Positions 49,255 through 61,570 of a stretch of DNA of 64,000 bases are shown piece by piece (the first letter of the stretch is position 1; each line of letters starts with the position of its first letter). The DNA comes from Heterostelium multicystogenum (taxonomy: Eukaryota > Evosea > Eumycetozoa > Acytosteliales > Acytosteliaceae). The position numbers and the translations under genes are program-made. Location: the NCBI GenBank assembly GCA_003667245.1, contig RCNN01000514.1, positions 33,993 through 97,992 of the forward strand, given 5' to 3'. Below the pieces are notes generated by a model. That model was not told the DNA's origin, ran no database searches, and saw nothing but the letters and a program-made list of their open reading frames with translations.

Positions 49255-49793
49255 ATGTCCACACCAATAGTTATTACAAATGAAAATGAAAATGGAAATG
49301 GTAATCAAATGCCATCTACAGTTTTAGAGATGCTATATGACTTTGATCCGATTGATGAAAATACGTATGTTTGATTAATCATCTTCAATTCAATTAATAT
49401 TAATATACATTTTATATTTATAGTTTAAGTCTTTGGCTATTTGTACCTTCAAATGAATGGGAAAAGGCTATTCGTATTTATAAAAATGATACTTATCTTG
49501 GTGAATTGAAATGTGGTGATATTAGTGGTAGCACTCATCCATGTGATAGTTCTACCAAATATTCAAACTTTAATATCACTGGATATACCAAAGATGACAA
49601 AATTAAGTTAGGATTTTGGTATAGTGGTCCATGGACAGGTTGTGGTGACAGATACATTTATGCAACCGAAGATTGGTTCAATACATTTGATCGACAAGCT
49701 GCATGCTACTATTGGAGTGATAAATCTTATTTCACCCAAACTCACTTACCTCCACCAATGTATAATATAACATCAGATGTTATCCCAATGTAA
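49255..49793 (+). CDS. small Trp/Tyr/Cys-rich protein, function unknown
   Basis: Exon 1 starts at the ATG 49255 and ends at 49364; a 59-bp intron (49365-49423, GTATGTTTG...TTTATAG) is followed by exon 2 to 49793. The product is about 160 residues: an Asn/Glu-rich start (NENENGNGNQ), then a globular, aromatic part (LWLFVPSNEWEKAIRIYK, FWYSGPWTGCGDRYIYATED) with four Cys. No signal peptide. I do not recognise a family. It is convergent with the secreted gene to its right and divergent from the Cry-like gene. Confidence 0.6.
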
Positions 49794-49926
49794 TTCATTA
49801 ATAAATATGAAATAATTTAATTTAATAATTAAGTTGTTGTTTTATTTAGAAATTTGTTAATGACTTTGATTTACTTTAATGGGCATTCGAGTAGCTAATA
49901 CTCTATTTTCCTATCTGGAAAATTAT

Positions 49927-50646
49927 TTATTGAGCTTGGCATTGGTTAGAGTTTTGGCAAGTCTCTAATGCAATATTATGAGTAATAATCATTTGTTCAA
50001 ATTCAGCATCAGTAACATTGAATGGACCCAAGGGTCTGGTATCATCAGCAGAAGTAAGCAAAGCTGTAATACTGAATCTATCACTCCAACCACAGGAATT
50101 AACACCAAACAAATCTTTACATAGTTGAGGTGAACCATCAATAATAGCACGACCAGCATTCTGAAAAGTGGTTTAAATAAAATGTAATATAGTATCTAAT
50201 ATCAAAACAAACATACCTGTTCAACCCATAATGCAGGACCGGCATCATAGATTTGTGCCTTAATACAGTGCTTATTGGAGTTTCTACAAACATTTAAATA
50301 TTTTCCACAACCAAATCTTTGGGAATCAGCTATTTAAATAAATTGATTAGAAGTGGGAAATCTATAAATATAGAGGTATCATAAATTACCTGTAAAATAT
50401 TTTCCTCCAGTACAACTTGGAATTGGACCACATGCAGATTGTGCGCCACCTATACCAATAAATGATTAGATTGTAGAACTTATAACTCTTAAATAAAAAC
50501 TTACAGAAATCTGTCAAATAATATTGGTTATCTGATGGAATCGAACAGCACATGTTTCCATAGCATGGTTTTGCGCATGTAAAACCAGCGTGGGCTGTTG
50601 AAGCTAAGACAATGACTAAAATAAAAGTTAAGTATAGTTGGTTCAT
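49927..50646 (-). CDS. small secreted Cys-rich protein, double-psi barrel-like
   Basis: Four exons: 50505-50646, 50390-50449, 50217-50329 and 49927-50160, with introns of 55, 60 and 56 bp. The signal peptide is LYLTFILVIVLASTAHA. The mature part (~155 residues) has about 13 Cys: CAKPCYGNMCCSIP, CGPIPSCTGGKYF, FGCGKYLNVCRNSNKHC, then AQIYDAGPALWVEQNAG and IIDGSPQLC, SCGWSD. The order of a CGK-type strand, a YDAGP turn and IID resembles double-psi beta-barrel proteins (barwin/expansin/lytic families). A cell-wall or bacteriolytic role would suit a bacteria-eating amoeba but is inference. All frames close without correction. Confidence 0.68.
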
Positions 50647-51790
50647 TTTTTAATTTGTTGGATTTGATAATGATCACTCATCTTTATATAGCTTTAGAAA
50701 AATCTTTAAATAAATTTAAAAAAAACTTTTTTGTAAAAACCAAAATATCTACTTAAATAAATATCAAGATATGGGTTTTTGACAATGCACAAAATAAAAA
50801 AAAATCCCCAACCAGGGAACTGTAAAATAAAATTTTTATTTATTTGAAATTTATCTATTGTAGATACTTAGTTCAGAAGATGCTTTGAATTATTCAACTC
50901 TAGCACTGGTAATGATAATAGTTAAAACTCCTTGACAAACTTTCTTTATATACCCCGAAATGGGAACAGTTTAATTAAGGAAAGTTAAATGTTGATCTTA
51001 GTAGGTCTTTACCAGGAAAAAGAGGAAGGAATCAAATATTACCCTACAATATATACTTGGTTTCTACATTTAGGATTTTCTACTCTTAGGAATAAAATAT
51101 CTCAATAATAAGAATATACATTCTTTCTACCATCATATCGGGAATATCAACTGATAAGAAATGTTGTTTACCCTCACTTCTTCAGGAAGGAACATCATTG
51201 CTTCAACTAACCCTTAATAATTGCTTCAACAACATGGACATTTGATTTCTACGAGCAGTACCTTTAATCCAATTATGCTCCAGAAATCAAGTCCACACAT
51301 GAGTTCCTATCATTAACATGGTGATATACTGCTACTAATCTTGTGAAATAAAGATACCACTAACGATATCGAATTGGTGACAGATATTTACATTTGAGTT
51401 CTTTAATTGACTATATATTGGTTTTGATTTTATACTGAATCGATGAGCCCATATGCATTTCATTCATGTCGTTTTGTTGTAGCGCTAATAGAATTCAAAT
51501 ATGTGGGGAGGGGATGTTTTTTTCCTCTGTCATTATATAGTTAGAAGTTGAGAAGTCCAACAGTGATCTGAACATGTTTAGACAATCCATTAAAATGGAA
51601 AGATTGATTTTAAAGATGATCGAAAAGACTCGACCGCAATTAAGCGATTGGTTGTCATACTCTACAGTGAATGTTATACCAGATGCTGATAATGTTACTA
51701 TTGTGATTTGCATTACAGGTTCAACTATAATAATGTCATCTCTTGGTCTATAAAATGATAAAAATTTATCCAATGAATATTAATAACCAA
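50647..51790. other. intergenic with a possible short relic
   Basis: More than 1 kb without a supported gene. A minus-strand frame at 51495-51773 contains VEPVMQITIVTLSASGITF, faintly like an IPT/TIG strand, and may be debris of a surface-protein gene. The rest shows nothing. Confidence 0.35.
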
Positions 51791-51814
51791 AGTGATCAAA
51801 GTTTTTTTTTTAAT

Positions 51815-53170
51815 GTTTTGGATCTACCAATCTATGTGCACATCTGGGTGTCAATTTCAGTGATATCAACCTGATTCAATTTAATTGACATCAAAAGAGA
51901 AGCATCCTCTCTTTCAAAGCTTCTGAAGTGTAAAATCCTAGACTACACGATTGGAAACAGCTTGGTGATAGAGGATGTATTTGAAAAAAAACCATATAAA
52001 ACAAATATAACCTTTCCTAATTCAAATATTGTTAACTATTCACTGGTCAGCAAAGAATGGTTCAACTATATATCTAAATATCATTGTACGCATTTCATGG
52101 TCTCCACAGTGGAAAGAAAACTGCAATACTATGGTCTAAATTACTTCTCTAATGTGATCAATATGCATTCAAATCATTCACTGTTTCAATTCAAAAACAT
52201 TGCACATCTATTCTACTGCGAAAATAAGAGTGTCTTCAATTCCGATGATACCTTTGACTTGATATCAAAGTTTAACATCGATGGCAATCTTCAACTATTA
52301 CAAATAGCAACCACTAGAGATGATCTACTGAGGAAATTGGTTGCCTCTCTCAAAAATGTGAAGATTCATCTTTACCTTGACAAGAAAATCTCAGATTTTC
52401 ATTCGGGAAATGTATCAATTGACGATATCAATGAAACAGTGCTTTAAAAAGTCCAACTAAGTATTATTTCTTATTTAAAATTTTCCAGAATCAAACAGTG
52501 GAGAGTGACCCACGTTCACGTTGACTTTACTCCTCACAGAGATATTCTCAGCTTTTCAAACTTAAAACACTCAAATAAATCAAAATCTTCAAGGAATATG
52601 ACTTTGTTGATATAAAAGATCTACACTTGGCTGTCAATGATCATATCCAAATATTAAAGTGTTCAGTACAGATTCAATGTCTTGGAAATCAATCGAAGAT
52701 ATCAAAAATAGTAATGACTATAGAAGTGATGGTGATGATGATGATAATTTCACACTAAATAATAGTCCTATTCAGCATTGGTCAGAATTCTGTGACGCAC
52801 TATCAACAAGATTTGAAAGTGAGTCCACCAAGGCGAGGTCGGACACAATATAGATATGAAGATGATAAAGCTCGAAGTCCATCAGTAATACAATTTATTA
52901 GCAACATTAACAACAACCAAACTCTATCCATGATATTATTAGAGAAAATAAAAGTTGAAAAAGTATCATCTTGATATAGTCGATGACTTGGGTGGGTAGA
53001 TCTTAATAAAAATATCTTTTTAAGAAAAGTCATCTTAAGTCAAAAATACTATCAAGGTGTGATTTCAAATGTGGAGATGTGTAAATTTAGACTAAACACA
53101 AAGAAATTCATCTATTATAGCCCCAATAATATTGCACATGCTGTTTACAGAATATACCTAGCTCCAAATT
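51815..53170 (+). pseudogene. remains of a dictyostelid F-box/LRR-like family gene
   Basis: The frame 51962-52447 reads VNYSLVSKEWFNYISKYHC, a typical post-F-box phrase in large dictyostelid families, followed by LRR-like text. Upstream, LPIYVHIWVSIS at 51826 would be the F-box itself. Downstream, HVDFTPHRDILSFSNLKTL (about 52512) and further fragments up to 53170 continue the pattern in different frames with stops in each. The number of interruptions exceeds that of neighbouring conserved genes, so I favour a pseudogene, but sequence error could contribute. Confidence 0.5.
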
Positions 53171-53790
53171 AATTCTAGAATCGGTTACAAACAAATAATA
53201 AATATGAAAATTATCTTATTATTACCAATCTATTTTATTGTTCTTGTTATTGATCTTTTGTTTAATTCACTTCAAAAATTGGTGACCGAAGTTTTTCCTC
53301 TATAAACTGTGATGGAATCTAGTCGATAATCTAAATATCAACCCAAAGTTGTTTAAGTAAAACATGTTGCATAGAACACTGCACACAAAAATATCTTGAA
53401 AAACACTCGTTTCAAGCCAAACACAAACCTAAGTTTTGGTTACGAGTTCGATCCAATCAAATGCTGATGCATCAACAAATCCAGACTAAGTTTTATAAAA
53501 ATTGATCACCCAATAACTTGTTGTGTCCCTACTAAATGAATTGGGGCAAGCGATGTGGTAACCTTAGGCGACAAACTATGACTGCTGAAAGATTCTGACT
53601 GGGTATCAAGAATAAATTTAAGTAACAATATTCACATATCTAAAATCTAAGAACCGTTGAGGTTGATGATCAAAAGTTGACTAAGATCAACTTTATTTAG
53701 ATCATACTTGTTGTTGTATCAAATTGTTTATTATAATTATAATAATAGTTATAATATAGATATAGACACATAGATTTTTCTCAGTGGAAA
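53171..53790. other. intergenic
   Basis: Upstream of the giant IPT gene. AT-rich near 53720-53760 (AATAATAGTT-like). No gene seen. Confidence 0.4.
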
Positions 53791-56700
53791 ATGATTACAT
53801 CACAAACACTGCATTCTATAGCTATACTAATCGTATTGGTTATCGTCAATGCAGTGGCCGTGATCAATGCGATTCAAATAGACCAAATGTCTCTCCTTAG
53901 AGGATACGAAGAAGGTGGTAACTTGTATGGAGTTCTGTTCTGATTTTGCATTTTTGTTTGGACCACATTATTATTATAAACGATTTCAAAAGATACTAAT
54001 CTTAATTTCAATTTTGTTTCACACACAAGTTTTGTGATTGTCGGAGGTGACTTTCCAAGCATACCTGTATTGTCTGTGGTTGTTGGCTCCAGTGCACCAG
54101 CCATCTTTTCATTCTTTATTAATACAGGTAATGAATATGTTTGGATTGTTCCGCCTGCACCTTTGGATAGTAGCTCTAAGAAGCGTAAGTTTGGTTCCTC
54201 CTCTGCAACCTTCTATATCCATTTCGATGTAAATGCAGCTCCTTACTTTAGCGGAGATTTTGAATATGTTCAACCCGTGATCGATAGCTTCTCTCCAAAG
54301 GCTCACTATCCCAGTCCCAATGGAAGAACCATGAAAATCATTGGCCACAACTTAATCATCAATGAAAAGGATGTAGCTCCCCTGGTCGAGCTTGTTCGTC
54401 ATGATAACGTGGCCCATACTCTCACGTTACCAGCACCAAGGCAAATGAACTTGTAGCTATATTACCAACTATTGATCCAGCAGACTTGGGTGGATATACG
54501 TTAAGATTGACCTTTTACGGTAGATTCTCCATCACTGCTTCCTCAAACTTTGACTATGTTTTACCGGTTGTCACTGATGTCAGACCAAATCGTGGAGTAT
54601 CCGGAGCTTCACACACTATTGTGCTGAGTGGAAATCATCTCTACGATAATGTAGGCTTACCCTTATCGACAATTACAATTGGAAGCCAACCATGCACCGA
54701 TGTTCAAGTGGATTCAGATACAGGTGATCTCAGCTGTCAAAACACCTTCAGTCGAGCTCGATATCGGTCAAATTAACGAACAGAACATTGCATTAACGAT
54801 CGATATTCAACAAGCATTCTGTGATAAAATATTTATATACTACCGTAGGTTTCCACACAGCAGTTAGGTGAGGACTACTTAGTCGAAGTACATTACTAAT
54901 AACATTTATTGTCAACAGATCCTATAATTCTTAGTATAGAACCAAAAAGTGGACCTACCATTGGTGGAACAGTAGTTGTTGTTTCCGGACAATATTTGAT
55001 GGATGTTAGTGCCGCTTCAATTGGTGGTGTTGAATGTGTTATTGATAGGACCTCGATTTCACCTGATAGCTTTAGGTGTACAACTGGTCCATTCGATATG
55101 GTTGACGAAAGTGGTTATACACATAACTTGATTGCTACTATTGGAGGCACTCAATATAGTTCTCCAGAGACCGAGAAGTTTACTTACTATGAGCCCAAGA
55201 TCAATTCAATTGGACCCAGCAAGATCATTGACAAGGCCAAATGGGTGGTTACGATCCTAGGAAGCGGATTTTACCAAAACAACAAGGTGAAGATTGGAGA
55301 TCAAGAGTATTCTCCATCCATAGGTTCAACTGATAGCTACCTGTTTATAGAAGTTGATGCCAGTAAGTTCTCAGTCGGTGTTTTTAATCTGCTTGTCAAT
55401 TCGGATGGAGTTGACTCCAATATTGTTCTATTTGAAGTAGCCAAACCTCTGATCACTGCTGTCGAGCCAGCACTTGGATATCTCTTCTCTGAAACTAAGG
55501 TAACTTTGTACATCCAAGATTTCCCGCTTGGATTGACTCAAGATGAAATAGAAGATCATATTATTGTGAAAATTAAGGACAAAGAATGCATAGGAGTTGC
55601 ACAGCTTGATGATACGAAGCTGATATGTACTGTTCCACCAGGCGATGTAGCACAACAGAGGACATATCGTTCTCTATCAAGAAAGTAGACTATACATCAA
55701 CTGTAAAGTTCACTTATTTTGAACCAAAAGTAACCACACAATCTCAAACTACTACCATTCCAAAGGGTGGAGGAAATCTCGTCATTGATGGAGCCAGCCT
55801 GGATGTAGTCTCCACAATAAAATTGGATGGCGAAAACATAGATATTTCCACCTGTATTATCCAAGTGGCACAAATCACCTGTACGATTCCAGCCCACACA
55901 CCAGGAAACTTCCCCATTATGTTGGTCGTAGTGGATTCAGAATTCGAAGAGCATCAATACAATACTGGTACGGACATCAACTACGTCGGTCCAACCATCA
56001 CCGAAATCGTACCAAAACAAGCTTCAAAGAAACATGCAACCACTATCACAATTAAAGGAGCAGGCTTTGGAAATACACCTGGTTTGATTACTGCCACTGT
56101 TGGAACCAATGCGTGTACCAATATCGTTATTCTACAAAACGATGCTAAGATAGAATGTGATATTCCAGCACTTCAGGAAGCGACCTATGATGTGGAGGTG
56201 CAAGTTAAGCCCTCGGCAACACAGCCAGCAGTTGCCTCGATGGACAAGATAATCTTTGCCTCTCAAACCTTATCTTGTCTGGCACCTGTAGCTGATGGTG
56301 AAAAGACAAGCAAAGCAGTAGACTGGTGGTTCGTCTACAAGCTCAAATATGGCAACAATCCATATCTCTATATGGACTCGACAATGGATAATCTTGAAAG
56401 AATGGAGTACTTACAAGATCATGGTACAACCGAATATAGTGCCGTTGAAGCAACATTCCTCCAGTACAAAGATTACTACCATTTATTCTTTAATGATCAA
56501 CCTGATACAAGAACAGATAAAGGAAAGAGAGGTAAATCAGGCAGGTCAATTGATGCACATGGACACTTGAAAGGTAGCTATAAAATAAGAAATCCTCCGA
56601 GCAAACAAAAATTTTAACTAACAACTGTACAACTTTCAAGGTATGATATTTTGGGATGACCCCGATCCAGTGACCTCTCATGTTCACGGTATACACATGG

Positions 56701-59700
56701 GTAAGCATCATCTTCAGCTAGTTGAATATTAGTTAGGTATCTATATACTAAATCAAAAAAATTCAGTACATTCCAATCCATCATTTCCAGCATATCAAAA
56801 GAAAAAAGGTTCTGATCTCAATGACCCAAGCACAGGAATAAAATTCTTAGGTGCAGCCGACTTCAATCAGCATTTCTTTTGCTATTCTTTCAATCATCTC
56901 GACGAGGTGGCACGCTACATATCTTTCAATGATGGAAACCTACTAGACAAGAGAAAGTTATTCCCTAATATGAATACGAGACAAAATGAATTTCCATACC
57001 TCTATGACTACCTAACTCAACACCTTAGCTACACGCGTCGTACCCGGGAACTGGGCCTCCCGTAAAAACACCCAGGATTTGATAGACGATTGCCAAGCTG
57101 TCATTGCTCACAAGTCGCACTCGAGAATATATGTTGGTGGAAAACACCTTCGATTACCATCGCCAATGGAAAGCGCAATGCTTACTACTACATGAAGATT
57201 GGAACAAGTTTCACCACAAAAAATAGTCCCTTCCCAAGTGCGCTTCTTCCTCATCCTGCCACACTGAGTCCATATATCTTACCTAAACAGGGAACTGCCG
57301 TCTATGATGGTATTGATCTATGGATGGTTGTTGCCGATCATCTACAAAAGAAGATGTTTGTTGAAATGTTCTACGCGATAAGAATGAAACAAATGCGTCC
57401 CACTGAGCAAGTATTAAATATAGGATATCTTGAACTTGTACCAAATCTTGTACTCAAGACACCAATAGCAACTGGTGGATATGAATATAATGATAAACTA
57501 TACTCTGAAAGAAAGAGTGACCATGCCAAATTGGGAGTTCCTATGTACCCAGCATACGATGCAAATGCATTGAATCCCAACGAGAATTACTTTTGTATTG
57601 GTGACAGCAACAGACATAATGGGCAAGGTGGCAGAGGAGGTGGTGTCATATGTATCCAGCATCCCACATTGGTTTATCAGTTCAACAGAATGGTTAGAGA
57701 CTATAATACATACACTACAGCTGGTTTACTTACCAATCCATCAGACAGCAATACCATTGAGCTATTCACCTCTGTGGTCCAGCCAATCAAAGTTAGTAGA
57801 CCAGTAACTTGGGCTAATCCCATTCAAATTGAAGTCAAAGATTACATAAATAGTGTTCATATCACCAAATCCCCGCCAGAACTCTACGAGGTAAAAAGCC
57901 TCAACCATGCCAGATCCACATGATGTACTCGCTGAGTTCAAAGCATTGAGAAATTCCAAAACCCACACTGCTAGTGCAGCGGGTGAGTCTACTTCTGTCA
58001 CAGGTGCAGTTACGATGCCAGCTACAGAGCCAGATATTATTAATTACGTCTCCACCGACATCATGACCCTCCATTACCATGCCTTCGATAATCTCATTAG
58101 AGCAATTTGTGCATACGACGCAGCGATTACCAGCTGCTCGAAAGAAAAAGCTCGGGTCACGGAAATTGAACATGATGTGCCACTTGGCTATACTGTACAA
58201 GACTTCCCAGCAGCATTCCCACCATCATATGGAGATGTACAAGCACTGAGGACCTATAATCTTAATGTCAATAAGGACTTCATGCTACTGCAATATGTAT
58301 CTGAATTTATGACAATGCTCCCCAATGCCAAAAGAAAAACCTATCAGTTTTGGTTGACAATGGAGGTACCATTTTATCGGCACGCTTCCAGCCTCCTTTT
58401 ATCATTCGTTTGACTGATGATTTGTGTAAAGAAGAATTGCATACTTTATGACACTTCACTACATCTACTATCAAGGCGGTGCCCCAGCAGAGGATACTCT
58501 CCTCTACAGCATAGGTCCAAACACTCCAAACTGGGCAAATGGAATCATTTTAGCTATTTCCAAGAAGCTTTATAATGTAACTCTAATAATACATCAACTT
58601 AACATTATGTTGTTTCACTCTATTAATATATGCTTCATTATCACTTATTAGAGCTTATATCTTGGTAAAGATGCATCCTTTGAAGATTGTTTCGGTGAGG
58701 TATTTGAGGATTTCCTTAATATTGAAGATTATTCAGAGTAACTATATTGAACATTGTCATATGGAAACTTTTACAGTATGCTTAATATTAACTTTAACAT
58801 CCCTTCAATAGTGATAAATCAATGGACAGTCCAAGCAACGATGTGATGACAAGAAGATCAGCCGTAGCTGCTTGGGATTGGATGAGTATTACTTATTCAG
58901 ATGGATTAGGTTCAAGACTGAATAGACTCGACAATTCAGATATAAATTCCAGTTGAATATTTAATCAAGCTATTTGTAAAGACTCGTCGAAATAGCGGTG
59001 TGAACTCGATGGAGGACTTTGCACGTCTTGTGAATAAGAAATACAAGACTGAGACTAACTTTAAGAATATTCTCATCAATAACTTTATTATAAAACCACC
59101 TGCTCCAAAACAAAAAGTGGATCCATATGGCAATGTTATTCTGATGAAAATCGGATCGAATGATAACTTCCAATCAAGGCTTCTGCAAACAGTAGAACAA
59201 TCAATTACTGCAACTCGAAAACCACTTTTCCAAAATGAGCGACCACTTGATACTGGTATTAAACAACTTCTTAGTTCATTTATGCTAACAATGAATGAAA
59301 CTAGCATGGCCTCACTCACACCATACGAACAAGAAAAGTTGGAGAAAGCTCTCGACAAATGGATAACTATTTACAACATGAACCAAGCAATCAAGGTATT
59401 AGTATTGGACCCAATCAACGATATCTATCATCAGCCCATCAAGTATATTGATGATATCAATCGTGACATGACTGGATATCAAATTGACATTGGTGTTGAA
59501 CCAATCCCCAATTCAAGGAGAAAAAGATACACTCTTCTGTCACCCCTTTCCATTGTCTCTATAACTTATGTCCTTGAGAGTAGCATGGCCAGCAGTGTTG
59601 CAAGTAAGAAAATCATTCGGTGACTTTGAGGTATATTATATTCCAAGTCCCTATGGATTCGAAGATCGAATCCCTGATGGTGGTGGTATGATGATAACCA

Positions 59701-61085
59701 CAATCAACTCTAAAATATGTGACATTTATTTGACTGCATATGTAATTTCTACTATGGACCCTATACCTCCACATGCAAAGAAGTTGGACCCATCATTACC
59801 TCAGTTGATACTCTACATGGACAGACAGACGGTGGAAATATGATCACCCTAAATGGAATTAGATTCACCTCTACCATGTCCATTGCAATTGGTGACTCTG
59901 CATGTCAAACTACCAAATTGGTCTCTTCAACTAAATTGGCTTGTAAAATTCCTAAAGGAACAGGAAAGAATAACCTCATCCAAATATTCAATGACCAAAC
60001 CATCTTCAACATCCAAAGAACTAAATTCTATTACTCATATGACGCGCCATCGATTTCAGATATTACACCAAAAAATATTGAGAGTTTTGGAAGTGATATT
60101 TTAACCATTACTGGATCCAACTTTGGTGATAGTGCCAGCAAGGTTAAGGTACTTATTGATGGAAGGTTGGAGTGCTCACCTATCATTGGAATTTCATCCA
60201 CTTCTATTGCATGCTTAACACCATCTGCTATCGGTGATCATAGATCTATCACAGTCTTTGTCGATGGTCAATCATCAAGCTACACAATCGAAACTGTTGA
60301 GTCACAATCAATCGATTTCAGTGGTTTGCAAATCAATGCTTTTTCTCCAGGCTCTGGTGACCCCAGTGATGTAATTGTCGTGCTTGGTAATGGATTTGGT
60401 AATGCTGAAGATACCGATTTACCACCACTTCTTTATATCGGTGACAATCTAGTTGAGATTAGCAACTTCACCAATGAAGAAATTACTTTTACCTTAGAAT
60501 ACGAGACCTTAACACAACCATTGAAGATTCAAGCTGGTGATCAGTCAGTTGAAGGTGAATTTACCTACCTTCCCCCAGTGGTATCTCTTTTCAACAATAC
60601 ATTGATTAAAACCACTGGAGGATTGATTCAAATATATGGTTATGGTTTAGGTTTCTCTTCTAGTCAAATCGACTTTACTTTGGAATCTACCGAAATAGAT
60701 TGTAATTCTTTTGATTACTTTATCGAATGCTATATCCCACCAGGAATTGGCCAATCTTAATATTACTGCTGCCATCTCTGGTCAAACCATTGATCTTGGA
60801 CACGACTCAATTTCCTATATGCTACCAAGAATCGAATTCTTCGAAAAAATCACTGAAAATCTACTCCGATTCCATGGTTCCAACTTTGTTCCTATTGAAC
60901 TTGATGTTTCATTCGACCCCGACACCACATATGTCAACTTTAAGTATGGTAACCACATAGAAAAATGTGATCCAACTTTCAAAAGTAGTACCATCTTTGA
61001 GTGCTACATCAATTCTATGCCCAACACTGCCCAGATTTTTGTTGGTGGACAATCATCAAACTTTCTTAATTTGCGCATACAATGA
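53791..61085 (+). CDS. giant secreted IPT/TIG-repeat protein with embedded DNase II domain
   Basis: The signal peptide (SIAILIVLVIVNAVAVINA) is followed by about eight IPT/TIG repeats (54034-56270; for example IILSIEPKSGPTIGGTVVVV, ITEIVPKQASKKHATTITI). Then comes a DNase II domain (56275-57890): CLAPV..VDWWFVYKL, LFFNDQPD, GHLKG, VHSNPSFPAY, SDHAKLGVP and CIGDSNRHNGQGGRGGG. Both HxK motifs of the DNase II active site (HLK, HAK) are present. About 600 residues of unrecognised sequence (57900-59780) and about five more IPT repeats (59790-61085) follow. IPT and DNase II parts share one uninterrupted frame (55625-56573), so the junction is direct. Introns include 53930-54030 (approx.), 54847-54918 (approx.), 56574-56640, 56701-56766, 58577-58651 and 58738-58811. 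Several frame shifts occur (54440, 54739, 55640, 57060, 57141, 57893, 58380, 58944, 59615, 60750). No C-terminal membrane segment: the protein is probably released or bound outside the cell, where it would cut DNA. Confidence 0.82.
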
Positions 61086-61570
61086 TAAAATCAAATAAAA
61101 GCTAACGACACCAACCTGCTTGGACAATAACTTTTTCTATTTCATAACCGTCATATCAACTGATGATTATGATGATAATTGGATATATGCAAAGAAATAT
61201 ATATTTAATAAAAATTTGTATGTTTCAATAGTTTGAATTTCTGTTAATAAAATCCCAATGTTCTCAGATTGGAATATGTTGCAAATATAACAATGCTAAA
61301 ACTGTTTACAGAATTCAACAACAACTTCATCATGATAAAATATACTTGATGTTTAAATATTATAACGGTTATCAATTTGAATTTGAATTAGAAATAAAAA
61401 TACAAGCTAATTTGAATTATATATAAACTCTTACCCTTATATATAAACTCTAACTTTTTTTCTTTTCAATTTATTTGTTAGTTTTGTTATTTATTCACAT
61501 AGTTTTCAGTTATATTTATTAATTTTTAACCTCTATATATAAATTTTATTACTCTATCCTTTTGTTTAAA
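61086..61570. other. intergenic
   Basis: AT-rich stretch between the IPT gene and the subtelomeric relic. No gene seen. Confidence 0.45.
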
